Below, piece after piece: positions 1 to 11,600 of a stretch of 64,000 nucleotides of DNA. Under the pieces are notes generated by a model. The model worked only from the letters and a program-made list of their open reading frames with translations, did no database searches and was not told the origin of the DNA. Position numbers and translations under genes: made by a program. Numbering within the stretch: position 1 is the stretch's first letter; each line of letters begins with the position of its first letter. Origin of the DNA: Epiperipatus broadwayi (lineage: Eukaryota > Onychophora > Udeonychophora > Euonychophora > Peripatidae); the NCBI GenBank assembly GCA_028023455.1, contig JAQFVV010012405.1, positions 10,187,923-10,251,922 of the forward strand. The letters are read 5' to 3'.

Positions 1-46
1 GGTTTGAAGTCCAGTTTCGTGGGTTCAGTTTATGTTGAGGGAAAAT

Positions 47-325
47 TTATTTGACTGGTACAATATATATGCCTATAAATAGGCCAGCCATCAAAATGAT
101 ATTAAAAATTACAATACCAGCAATGGGGACACATAATTCTAATGATATTGCAAAGGTAGCTAAATATAATGCAAAAATGGTTATAAAGTCTAAATTTATT
201 GATGCATATGAAGGTGGAATAATAAAAGAGCTCAACACTAACAATAAAATAGCATCTTTAAAATCAAATTGTAGTAGTACTAGTAAACACAATTGCAAAG
301 ATGAACCTGCTTTAAATGTTCTCAC
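47..325 (-). CDS. Hypothetical hydrophobic ORF, possible exon or chance
   Basis: This is a 92-residue open frame, hydrophobic almost throughout, with three or four possible membrane segments (about residues 8-18, 25-37, 45-62 and 64-88) and few charged residues. It could be the last exon of a membrane protein, because a stop follows directly and no coding continues downstream. AT-rich DNA also yields such leucine/isoleucine-rich frames by chance, and the opposite strand is open over the same span. I recognise no family. The window edge cuts off the flanking context on one side, so the call is weak. Confidence 0.12.
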   Translation of the reverse strand: MRTFKAGSSLQLCLLVLLQFDFKDAILLLVLSSFIIPPSYASINLDFITIFALYLATFAISLELCVPIAGIVIFNIILMAGLFIGIYIVPVK

Positions 326-380
326 ATATTCAAAATACTACTGTCATAATAACTCAACTTGGCAGTGGCAAAGCAAGTAA

Positions 381-3300
381 GCCATGCTCTCTCTCATGGA
401 GGGGCTCAACATTTTCTCTGTCAGAATTTCCAGTTGGTTGAGTGAGTTAAAACTCTAAACTTTTGATTGGTCAATTATGAAATCAGCAGTAGAAATATAA
501 TCCTCTTTTAATATTATATTTGTTTTAGTTTTGTTTGTAAAAAGCAAATTAATAATTTGTCAGATTATGAAAGTGAATGAAAGTTTTTCAAAAATAAATT
601 TGTATTTATAATTATAAAAAAATTCTATAATGAAGAAGCTTAAAAGAACATTTGTAACCTATTAGAAAATGCTCTGTACATCATTACATTCTTTCACAAT
701 TTACATTCTTGTAAAAGTAAAGAATTCTTACTAAAATTTTAACTATTCTTCTAAAATAATTATATTTTTATCATATTTTATCAAAATAATTTATAATATT
801 AAAAAAAAATCCTAAAAAATACTTTAAAACATTCATTTTCATATTGAAAATCAAAACAAAGTACTTGAAGCTGTCAAAATTCTTCTCAAGTGCTACTCTT
901 TGTTCAAAATAAGAAACAACCAATTAGCATCTTGGAAAGTCTGCCTTCACCCATTGTTCTAGTTTAAAATTTAAATATTATTGATTTTTTACTTGTAAAA
1001 TAATTATAAAGAGGGCAACATGTTATGGTACTTTTTAAGCTTTAAAATGAGCATAAATTTGCTATGATAATGTAAAAATTACTGTATTTTTTACCAACTC
1101 AATAATAATCGAAATTGATGGTTAACAGGTTAACAAATACAATGATAATGGCATCCATCCACATAAAATGCTGATAATTGATACCTGTCTCCAGCAGCAT
1201 ATCAATTAATAACTAAACAAGATATCAATTTGATAATAATAAGTCAATAGATAACTCACATACTTACCCAAATACACAATAGCACATATACTTGATCTAA
1301 AAAATATATGTAAACCAATACACTATAATTGCAAAGCAATATCAACATAAGAATTTTAATAGCTATCTCGATTCACACACCAACTCCCAAATATTCCATC
1401 TACACACATCTCTAATATAAAAAAGCTGTTTTTATACCCTGTTTATAGTAATACACTTTCAACATACTGGACTAAAATCATGATAACTCTTAATAATTTA
1501 TACTTCAAAATCTTTTACTTGGATATTTTTTTATTACCAAATCCATTTAAGGCATGTTTATTATTATAACAATACTTTATAATATTGCATATAAAATAAT
1601 AATTAGATATGCATAAATTATATAACTATAATAATATAAAATTAACTCTCTTAATTGAGGGTTTTTCTATTAGTCCATATATGGAAACACAGTACAGTTT
1701 TCATTAATATAAAAGAAATAAATGTATGAACAAATGCTTGATAGCAAAAATTTTTTGACAGAAACATTGTTCACAACTTTAATTTTAAATGGAGAAGAGC
1801 TGTCAGCCATTCAAAGCCATAACAATTCCACACTAAATTTTTTATTTTTTTGTGGAGCAATAAAATATACTTTTATAGAATAAATAAATAAATTATGGAT
1901 GAATGATTTATCATCTTATTTGTATTGAAGATAATGCAGAGATATAATGCTTTTTAAAGCATTAAAAAGATCAATCTGGATAACAACTTCTGTTATTATA
2001 ATTATATAAAAGTATTTATAATGAGTGTATTTTATTTTGACATTTAAATTCACAATAACTAAATAAAAACTCATTACAACATTCATTTTATTAAATAAAG
2101 ATATAACAATTTTGAAAATAGTTCATGTTAATGAATTTCAGTTGTTAAATTGTCTACATAAATTATATTTCTTCTAAAATAAACATTCAGCAAAATATAA
2201 GTCAATATAATTAATAAGGGTAATTAGTATAAGTAACTAATTTAAAATTTTATATATTAAAGTGTTAATAAAATGGTTGAAGGCCAAAAATTCAAAGTTA
2301 AAAGTTTATAGAAATGGTAAATTAAAATATGTATAACTTTTCAGCTTAGCAGTCTTCAATAATTTTCATATTCATAATACTCAGTAAGTTTTTAATCATA
2401 ATATAGATTTTGCATTTTCCAATGAACTATTGCTTTATGAACAGGTGAACATATTCAGAAGAATAGATTTATTTCAATGACTTTAGGTTTTACCCTGACC
2501 ATCCCTGTATTATTATTTAACTGATAAGAAATAAATGGTTAATATGAGATGAACAAAAAACTTTTGAAATTATTAAGTAAGAAATAATAATAGAAATTGT
2601 AATTTTATTTTCTGATTATTTATTTTTAAATGTGTGTATGCATACCAGAATATTTGCAAAGTATATCACATGGTATCATTCAATAAATCAAGGTTGAACA
2701 TTGGGGTGAAAATTTTAAATTACCTAACAAACCTTTTATTAATTAGATTGCATATTTATAGATTTGAGTTTTACTAATTAAGATGTTTACACATGTGAGG
2801 TTTAAACAGTAAAATAATTACTTTTTATTAATTATTTAATTACTAAATAGAAAATTATTTATTTAATTTTAATACAATATCATTACTTTAAAATAAATAC
2901 TCTTTTATTTTTTTAAAGAGTTATTAAGAGATTATCATTAAATTATTTAGTATTCAAATAACACGTATGAAATATATTATTTTATAAAAATACTTTTTAA
3001 ACAATTCTTTTATGCTTTATTTTAATCTTTTAATGTACTCATGCACCAATACTTGCACACTTATGCATACTAGACATGATTAAGGATACTATAAAATATA
3101 CTGCAAATTAATAATCAATATTTTAAAAGATAGCAAATTAAATTTACTAACAAAAACTCATTCAAGGCAAAGTAATTTTAAAATAGTCTTCACTAAGTTT
3201 AACCTGCTAAATTCTAATTTCAAATACACAGTACAGAAATAAGCTAGTACTTTAATAATTACTATGTTAAATGCTACTTAATAGAGATTAATAAATTATA

Positions 3301-3547
3301 TTTTGACAAATAGCAAAATAAAACTTTATTTAATGCAATTAACTAAAAATAAAGTACATTATAAACTTACTTTTTATCTAAATTTAAGATATTAAATACT
3401 GACTTTAACCAATTATTAAATCAATTAATTGACATTCTTTAGTAATCATCATACAAATATATTTAACAAAAATATTTTATTATTACTTTAGAGTGCATAG
3501 TAAATTATATAAAAAAATTTAAAACAAGATTTATTATATTTAACATC
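381..3547. other. AT-rich non-coding DNA, nothing recognised
   Basis: This stretch has no open frame of useful length and no clear repeat or RNA gene on either strand. It consists of very AT-rich sequence with homopolymer runs. The only somewhat more complex piece is at 381-480, next to the possible exon. I see no promoter, terminator or element boundary here. Confidence 0.5.
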
Positions 3548-3632
3548 TTATGGGATAAATATAAGATTGCAATATATATATATGTGTGTATGTGTGTTAA
3601 TTCCAATATTTTCATGGATAAATGATGATTTC

Positions 3633-3785
<153 letters not shown>

Positions 3786-4370
3786 TCTGGATATTCCATG
3801 TAGTAAAATAGCTAAATAGCTGATGTTTCAGTACAATAACAAGTACCTTCCTTAGAGCATCCACTTTCTCAAATCATAGGAATGCATGTGAGATTTAAAA
3901 TCATCCCCCCCCCTTATATTTAAATTCTATTGGTTGAGAAGTTTTAAAATTTATTTTGTCTTTCAATAGCTTCTTCCAAATGTTGTTAATCTTTTTTAAT
4001 TCACACCTTTCATTTATGCTCTTGGGCTTTTAAAAAATCTCTATAGCTTCTCTTGGCAATCTCTGGTCATATTGTTCAATTTTTGCTAGAATATTTGTTT
4101 TATCAAAATTGATATCATGATTACTTAATTTTATATGAGAGTAAATAGCTGATGAATTGAATTTTTCTCTGACTCCCAGAATGTGTTCTTCCTTTCTAAT
4201 ATTTATTCTACAATTAGTTTGTCCAATATATGTATGTGAACAGACCCTACATGAAATATCATATACACCATGACACTCCAAAGAAATTTTAGCTTTAGGA
4301 AGTGGAAATATTTCATTATTTTTTTTAAAAGTAGTGTAAACTGTTTCCTTTTTTTTGCATTTCTTCAAGT
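3786..4370 (-). mobile_element. Penelope-like element, 3' fragment with (AAT)n tail
   Basis: This is the 3' part of a Penelope-like retroelement on the minus strand. It begins inside the endonuclease-encoding ORF (4368-4030). After the stop, the same frame continues with residues resembling the usual C-terminal end of the polyprotein (an INxR...ELxKINxxWKKLL-like stretch, about 4028-3945). About 120 bp of 3' UTR follows. It contains a CTGAAACATCAGCT motif at about 3835-3820, similar to the CTGAAACGTCAGCT-type motif I associate with 3' ends of Penelope-like elements, then an AAT tail. The reverse transcriptase part is missing, so the copy is 5'-truncated and immobile. Family assignment rests on motifs read by eye. 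Confidence 0.65.
4030..4368 (-). pseudogene. GIY-YIG endonuclease domain of a Penelope-like element
   Basis: This 112-residue frame carries a GIY-YIG nuclease, the domain that nicks target DNA for Penelope-like elements. Visible motifs are GVY at residues 34-36, the linked cysteine pair C40/C43, YIGQT at 47-51, R58 and H62 in an NIRKEEH context, SAIYSH at 73-78, and REAIEI at 106-111 with the expected acidic residue. Spacing and the CxxC pair match the zinc-linked GIY-YIG version known from Penelope-like elements rather than UvrC or intron nucleases. The nuclease core looks intact, but the reverse transcriptase normally found upstream is absent. The frame therefore has no plausible promoter or start of its own and is classed as an element remnant. 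Confidence 0.7.
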
Positions 4371-4526
4371 ATGTATATATATATATATGTATATGGGGAT
4401 TTATAAAACCTAATACTCATCTTGAAGATAATATTATATTTCTGTGTATATCTTTAATTGTATATATTCCAGATTCAAACTCACCTTTCACCTAATATAA
4501 ATATAAACCCATATAGTGGAATGTTA

Positions 4527-4528
<2 letters not shown>

Positions 4529-4599
<71 letters not shown>
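4529..4599. repeat. Imperfect (TA)n tracts bordering a foldback
   Basis: Two alternating TA tracts (about 4529-4563 and 4571-4594) are joined by a short CTTTAT...ATAAAG palindrome. They end exactly where the left arm of the 4595-5399 foldback begins. A shorter TA/TG tract lies at 4373-4396. The stretch between them (4400-4528) holds nothing recognisable. Confidence 0.85.
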
Positions 4600-5399
4600 T
4601 AAGAATTAAATAGATACATAAACGTGGACAATACACACAAGTGAAATATTTATAGTCTCTAGTGCAGATTTAATGATTAATACCATTAATTACTAACTAA
4701 CACAAAATAAATAGATTGACTTTTATTATATCCATTGGAGTAACAACATAGGTCCAGCAACTACACAAGAAAACTCTTCTTCATTCTCCAGAACTTCTGA
4801 TATAAAAAGATTCCCAAAATGCATTTTATTTTTCAAAGTATGAAAAAAAATCAGTATATTTACCCTACATTAGACAGTTACCAACAATAGTAAAAGTTCA
4901 AATCTGCAGTAGAGGTGCTAAAAGTTGCTTCTAATTTATAAATATAGGGGACCCGAACTCAGACTCCCAAGCTGCCTTCACCATCCACACTATCTCACAC
5001 CACTGACACACATGACCCCACACATGCATGTGTGTTGGTGGTGTGAGATGGTGTGGATGGTGAGGCAGCTTGGTGGTCTGAGTTTGGGTCCCCTATATTT
5101 ATAAATTAGAAGCAACTTTTAGCACCTCTACTGCGGATTTGAACTTTTACTATTGTTGGTAACTGTCTAATGTAGGGTAAATATACTGATTTTTTTTCAT
5201 ACTTTGAAAAATAAAATGCATTTTGGGAATCTTATTATATCAGAAGTTCTGGAGAATAAAGAAGAGTTTAGTTTTCTTGTGTAGTTGCTGGAACTATGTA
5301 GTAATTAACGGTATTAATCATTAAATCTGCACTAGAGACTATAAATATTTCATTTGTGTGTATTGTCCACGTTTATATATCTATTTAATTCTTAACTTT
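4595..5399. repeat. Large foldback (inverted repeat), family A arms
   Basis: Left arm about 4595-5020 and right arm about 5021-5399 are near-perfect reverse complements that meet with almost no spacer at a CACACATGCATGTGTG palindrome around 5017-5032. The left arm is about 50 bp longer: it carries an extra stretch at about 4696-4750 (between the ATTAATACC and CCAGCAACTAC motifs) that the right arm lacks. The sequence near the centre (ACTCAGACT...CTGCC..., CCATCCACACTATCTCA) is the same arm sequence that recurs in foldbacks at 8795-9365, 9705-10615 and 11035-11600. The structure is consistent with a foldback transposon or a head-to-head duplication. No ORF is present. Confidence 0.85.
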
Positions 5400-7780
5400 T
5401 TTAAATGTATATATTAAGAAAAGTGTCACATGACTCAGCATATTTTCAAAATATGTATTAAGGGAAACAATATATATATATATAATGTCTTCACAGCCTT
5501 CAAGATTATAATGCTACCAATAAATATTTCAACAAACCATTGACAAAACAATATGTGGAAAAGATAAAAAATGAGTACCCTTGTTTAAGGATTTGAACAC
5601 AGACTTTCAAATGCCCTTCAACTATTCACATTAACTCATACCACTGATGCAAATGACCACACATACGTAGAAAATATAAATAATCACAAATATACGTATT
5701 TATTTTATATATATGGCTTCATGATGAAAAAACAACATATTTGTTTTTAAATGACTTGAATTTGAATTGAGCCTAGGTGAAACTTGTAACTTTTTCAGAT
5801 TGGAATAAAGTTTAGAATTTTGTGCTTAGTAGTTACCATTAGTCATTCTGTTTAGTATCCAATATTGGTCAGTAAAACAATATCTGATTAATTATGTAAT
5901 TAAAAACAATATCTGATTATTCTTACATAAAGGCTAAAATAAAATGGTATTCTGCTGAAACTATGATCCAGCAAACATTGGTAAGGACGGTGACTAATAT
6001 CTTTTTTTATTATTTCTCAAGGGGTATGCTGAAAATTTCTTTGCAGTAGTCTGTTTAAATTCTGTTTTATATTTTACTTATATACATATAATATATACAG
6101 ATTTGCATCTATGACAATTTTTTTATGCCCATGAAAAAATATTCTTTACAACATTTATTGCCTGAAAACATTTTCGTATTAAACTCTACTTTTAAAAGAG
6201 GGTTGAATGAATATTCTTTCATTTATGAATATTCTTCTTGAATGATCTTATACAATACTAAATCATCATTAAATCGTTTATTAAAATATACGTCATGATT
6301 CAATGTTAAACTATTATATAAGGTTCTGCAGTCATTTACTTTCTTTTTTGTATAAAATAATTTTCAGATCTTCATTTCTAATTACTCAACATTCATGCAT
6401 TTAAATAATTGTATTTGAATTTTCAACCATATTGTGATATATGAACACCCTCATAATTACAGGGGAAGCTATTCACCTCCGAATAAAATAAAAGATTATA
6501 TGGAAATCTTCACTACACGCAATGCAGATTAACTTAATTCTTTCTAATAAAGTTTGAAACAATTAGTAATTATCTTTTACCTACTTTTTTTTTAAAAAAA
6601 AAATAAATAAAATAAAATCACTTATTTTTCAATCAGCAGTTAATTTTGAGCTGTCGTACAATTATGAGTTGACTTGTTAATTACTGGAATGTCACATGAT
6701 GTTGCGTCATTTATCATTTTATTTAATTGAAAAACTAAAAAAAAGGTAATCATTTAAACTTTAGCGAATGGTTAGGACAATTAATGATGTTCGTCTATCT
6801 TCTTAATTTCAGGAAATTTGGTGAATATTTATACTGATGCTAAATTGAAATAACGAAAAGAAACTCGTTACATTATTTTCAGTTATCTTTTTTACCCCCC
6901 CCCTCACATATCTATTTATTTATTATAATTACTGCATTAAATTTTTGTACCAACCAAAATTTCATTTTTCAAAACAAAACCTTATTTAATTACATAAATT
7001 TAATGTTATCTATATTTTTATTTTTTTCCATCCATTAATTTTTCCATATTATTTATTAAATAAAATTAAAAATAAATTTTAGAATTGAATTAATAGTACA
7101 GCGTATGGCAGGTGTGAGTCGACGTTTTCTGCATATTTATGGTCAGGTTTATATTGTTTTTTTAAAATATTGTTTAATTTTAAACAAAAGGTCACTTAGC
7201 AAAATTATTAACGTATAACTAGATATTATAGCCTAAATTAATGTAATCATTATGTTTACAAGTTTTTTTGGCCTTTTACAAACAATAAGGTTACCATTTT
7301 TTTTCCAAATTTAAAACCGGACGTTCAAAAGGGATCAGGCAGAGGGCGTATAGTGGCTGTCGTGGACTATAAATTGAAAAAAATATCGTGGAGTATGCTT
7401 ATCTTTTTTTGTTTTTAATAATAAAAAAAAAGATACAAAAACTACTTATGACTTTCTAAACTATACTGATTACATTTCACAAATAGTCAGGACCAATGGC
7501 CAGAAAAACAGCAGTCTTGATAAAATCAGTAGATATGGTTACCTTAATGAACTACTAGATTGTTTTTTTTTTTTTAAATAATCTCTATACTGACAATTGG
7601 TAAGGTGTTTACATATGTAAAAGAAATGTTAACATTTGTTATATTTTTGAGGAATACAATTATTATTGCAAACCAGTTACATATGCAATAAAGAATAAAA
7701 AAGAAACAAATAATAGTACATACTGGTTACATATTTAAAAAATCAAGTAATTCTACTAGTGTCATAAATACACCAAACAA
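5400..7780. other. AT-rich DNA with one solo family A arm
   Basis: Positions about 5585-5725 carry a lone copy of the family A arm (ACAGACTTTCAAATGCCC..., CACTGATGCAAATGACC, then an ATAAATAATCACAAATATACG-like piece). The rest, 5726-7780, is AT-rich with homopolymer runs (for example 6583-6610, a T run followed by an A run) and shows no gene, RNA or clear repeat. Confidence 0.5.
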
Positions 7781-7858
7781 ACGGTTGTGTGTTAAGTCCA
7801 TTATGGTGCCTAAGATTGATCTTTAATTTTTATTTTATCAAATTTACTATAAATAAGA

Positions 7859-8295
7859 TATATATTAAGATAGCAAATCCTCCTACCTTAATGGACAGGC
7901 CTCAATGCAATTCACACTCCAACTCTTCAACCGTCCATCCAATTGAATCTCGGCCTAAGGGTGGCCTTTGAGCATTCCATCATCAGATTTTCAATTGGAT
8001 GGACGGTTGAAGAGTTGGAGTGCATTGAGGCCTGTCCATTAAGGTAGGAGGATTTGCTATCTTAATATATATCTGAGTACTTGTAGCATATATGTGTAGA
8101 GATGGTAATCTGGACCAACTGATGATTGCTGGTTTAGCATGAAATATGTATATTGGTGATTATTTATCTTTTCGACATATGTGTGTTCAGGTGTATCAGT
8201 GTTATGAGATAGTGTGAAGAGTGGTGGGTCATGTGAAAATCTGTGCTCATACCCTGTCTATTACATATATAGACACAGGTATATATAAGCCTGTG
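7859..8295. repeat. Family A foldback with single outer arm
   Basis: An inner hairpin has arms at 7859-7947 and 7991-8070 with a loop of about 43 bp that contains the short palindromic piece GGCC...AGGGTGGCC. To the right, 8071-8295 continues with the family A outer arm (CTGGACCAACTGATGATTGC, TTTAGCATGAAAT, GTGGGTCATGTGAAAATCTG). The matching left outer arm is missing, so this copy is truncated or arose by deletion. The loop is nearly identical in wording to the loop of the copy at 11035-11600. Confidence 0.8.
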
Positions 8296-8794
8296 TATTT
8301 CATCTATTATAAATAAGATAGAAATTCCAGAGATGTAGAACTGAAAAAAATAAAATGATATATCAGAAACCAAAAGATGAAAAGGATAAAGGTGATTTAC
8401 TATTTGGAATTAATGTCTCTGTATTATTAATTAATATATTTAGAGAAATAAATTGAAAACAGTGATGACAGATATTAAGTGATATAGCTTTAAAATGAAG
8501 GATATTTTCAAAGTGTTTAAGGGTTTCTTCCTATCTTCTACACTGTTAGGATCAGGGCTTGCACCAGTGGTTACAAATATTAATGCTCGAATTTTATTTT
8601 CCTGTAATATAATGATAGCAAAAATAAGGTATGCATTTAATTATTTGACTAGATTCAGAATTACTATCCAATATATACCCCCCATTATATATTACTGTCT
8701 TATTGTTTATTACGTTTATCTTCTAATATATATTCTGACTAGTTAAGGTAACTAGACAAAATTTTAGCACTTTGGTAAATATATTATAATATAA
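8296..8794. other. AT-rich spacer, nothing recognised
   Basis: An 83-residue open frame at 8495-8746 (plus) shows no domain, has low complexity at its end, and is probably chance. No other signal is seen between the two foldback copies. Confidence 0.4.
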
Positions 8795-9188
8795 GAGATT
8801 GGTGCACAGACTTTCAAGCTCTCTACAGCCATCCACTCTATCTCAAACAATCAATGCACCACACATGTAAAAAATATAAATGATTTTCAATATATCATAT
8901 TTCTTGCTAAACCAGCACTTATTAGTTGGTCCAGATAATCATCTCTCACATACATATATAATCAGTGCTCGGTTTATATAAATCTTCGCATTTCAATAGA
9001 CAGGCATCAATTTACTCCACCCTCAAACTCTTCAGTCATCCATACCATTGAAAAATATGATGATAGAAATGCCCAATCTCTTGATAATATCAAGTTATGG
9101 ATGGCTAAAGAGTTGAAGAGTGGAGTAGTTTGACGCCAGTCTATTAAAGTGTGAAGATTTGTTATCTTATTATAAACCGAGCACTGAT

Positions 9189-9228
<40 letters not shown>

Positions 9229-9365
9229 GGAGATGATAATATTGACTAACTGATTTGTGCTGGTCAGTCCGTAATGTATATTATATATATATTGAAGATC
9301 ATTTATTTTTTTCGCATGGCTGAAGGAAGTTTAAAAGTCTATGTTCAAATCCCCTATATTACATG
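8795..9365. repeat. Family A foldback copy
   Basis: Left arm about 8795-9055 and right arm about 9095-9365 are diverged reverse complements. Shared landmarks include ACAGACTTTCAAGCT, CCAGCAC near 8922, AATCAGTGCTCGG near 8960 and its complement CCGAGCACTGATT near 9176, and the CACTCTTCA/TGAAGAGTG pair by the loop. A TA-then-TG microsatellite (about 9184-9229) has expanded in the right arm only. No coding potential. Confidence 0.8.
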
Positions 9366-9704
9366 TAGATTTCAGAAATATAAAATATACTTGTATTTAA
9401 GATATACTATTTAGTAAGGTTATTCGTTAAGATGTATATTAAAATAATTTTATATACTGAAATAAGTGGATTGAAAAGCTAAAATTATCTTTTATGTGTG
9501 TGTATTATTATCAATTTCATTATTCGCAATCGATTCTAAATGAATACAGTCATTTAACTACGGAAGCAAAACAAACATTAGAGAGCAACACTTTTAGAAA
9601 TAAAATTTGAATTGCGATGACTATTCAGATCAATCCTAGATTAGTTATTTAATCTATTTATAACATTTGATTGAATACAATTATAATTTATATACTAGGA
9701 GTTT
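9366..9704. other. AT-rich spacer between foldbacks
   Basis: There is no open frame or repeat of note here. The sequence is AT-rich and separates two family A copies. Confidence 0.4.
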
Positions 9705-10615
9705 TCGATGTAATTACCATAAGTGATATGAACACTCCCTCTAGCTATCTGTTATATCTCATACAACTGATACACATGACCATACGCATATGAAAAAGAT
9801 AAATGATCTCCAATATATGGATTACATGCTAAACCAGCACATCAGTCGATCCAGATTATGTACCACACCTGGATATAACTACTGCTCAGTTTATATTAAG
9901 ATAGAAAATCTTTAAACTTTAATGGATATGCTTCAACCTATTTCACCTTGCAACTCTTCAATCATTCATACCTTTGAAAATCTGATGATGGAATGCCCAA
10001 ATTTATTCTTGTTGCCAACATTAATGCATTGCCATGTTGACCTTAAGTTACTCTGACTCCTCATGTATATGACTGTATCTATTTAACTACACAAAAGAAG
10101 GAGCTTGAAAGTCTGTGTTCAAAATCACTTATATAATTTTATTGAAAACCAAGTATACAAATTATATTTGTATTTAATCAAACATTATAGATTTAGCCTT
10201 TATCCTGCCCATCCATATTCAATGTATTTAAATTGGTAAGTTCCTATACATGAACATGAAGTGTCAAAGTTACTTAAAGTCAACATAAACATAGCAATAA
10301 TGTTGGTGTCATTGAGGGATTTGGACTTTCCATCATCCGATTTTTAATGATATGGATAGCAGAAGACTTGAAGGGTGGAGTAGATTAAAGTTTATTCCAT
10401 TAATGTTTGATGATTTGATATCTTAATGTAAACTGAGTACTGATTATACACATATGTATAATATGATGATCTGGAGCAATTGATGAGTGCTGGTTCAACA
10501 TGAAATACATATATTTGAGATTATTTTTTTTTACATGTGTATGATCATGTGTATTGGTTGTATTAGATAGATCTGAAAGATAGAGGGAGCTTGAAAGTCT
10601 GTGTACAAATAACAT
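9705..10615. repeat. Family A foldback copy with extended loop
   Basis: Left arm about 9715-9990 and right arm about 10310-10610 pair in inverted orientation (GATACACATGACCATACGC/ATGATCATGTGTATTGG, CCAGCACATCAGTCGATCC/CAATTGATGAGTGCTGG). The loop of about 320 bp holds an additional arm end (GGAGCTTGAAAGTCTGTG at about 10101) and short unrelated sequence. This implies the copy formed from more than two arms or by partial insertion of another copy. Confidence 0.75.
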
Positions 10616-11034
10616 ATAATTACTCTCTTTATATAAATGTAAATCAAATTCCTATGCCTATCAAAATTTTTCAACTTTTTTCAGCACATATTCAAACCCA
10701 GAATTACTTATGACAGAAGAAAGAACTATTGTTGTATCATAAAGTCTTGTAATATGAAAGACAGTTTTACATTGGTTCTCAAGTCTTATGCATATATATA
10801 TTGTACTGGTCACTGCCTCCAACCCTGCTCCTTGAGCATAAAATGTGCATGATTCCGGCAGGCAGCTGTTAAAGATATTGACAAACATCAAATTTAGAAA
10901 TAACGCTAATCATACCTTTGAAAGGTTCATTTACTATAAGCTCTACACGCCACCTTGAGAAAAAGATTGCTTTCTCTCCCAAGGATATGACCACAAAATT
11001 CACAAAGAGATACTTTCTCTATCTTTTATTATAC
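10616..11034. other. Less AT-rich island, unrecognised
   Basis: Positions about 10680-11000 are more complex than their surroundings. On the minus strand a 76-residue frame (10891-10661) is open. Upstream on the same strand, another frame reads CEFCGH, a CxxC-plus-His zinc-binding-like motif, near 10985. The two are not in one frame, and I recognise no family. It is probably a decayed element fragment between foldbacks. Confidence 0.3.
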
Positions 11035-11600
11035 ATTTTTTGAGCACAGATTTTCACACGACCCACCACTCTCCACTCTATCTAATAACACTGATACAAT
11101 TAAACACATGTATTGCTGAAAAGATAAATAATCACCAATATACGTACTTCATGCTAAACCAGCAATCATCAGTTGGTCCAGATTATCATCTCCTATACAT
11201 ATATACTATAAGTGCTCAGATATATATTAAGATCTCGGCCTCAGGGTGGCCTTCGAGCATTTCATCATCAGATTTTTCAATTTGATGGAAGGTTGAAGAG
11301 TTGGAGTGTGTAGTAGATTGGAGCCTGTCCATTTAAGTATGAAGATTGTCTATCTTAATATATATCTGAGCACTTATAGTATATATGTGTGGGAGATGAT
11401 AATCTGGGACAACTGATGATTGCTGGTTTAGCATGAAATACGTATATTGGTGATTATTTATCTTTTCAGCACATATGTGTTTAAATGTATCAGTGTTATT
11501 AGGTAGACTGGAGAGTGGTGGGTCGTGTGAAAGTCTGTGCTCATATACCCTATATATTACATATATAGACACAGGTATATAATAAGCCTGTGTTTCAGTT
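11035..11600. repeat. Family A foldback copy, well-preserved arms
   Basis: Outer arms (about 11040-11237 and 11355-11556) are near-perfect reverse complements across about 200 bp, from GAGCACAGATTTTCACACGA to ACGTGT-type sequence and back. The loop (11238-11354) contains the GGCCTCAGGGTGGCC palindrome and the segment ATTTGATGGAAGGTTGAAGA that forms an arm in the 7859-8070 hairpin. This copy best defines the family. Several small ORFs on both strands here are shadows of the arms. Confidence 0.85.

Noticed and set aside
10661-10891. Possible zinc-finger exon near a CEFCGH motif
   Set aside because: The motif and the open frame are in different frames, no second zinc pair is seen, and no splice sites could be argued.
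11333-11572. 79-residue minus ORF and the similar plus ORF at 11040-11285
   Set aside because: Both encode the same peptide because they lie in the two inverted arms of a foldback. No domain is present.
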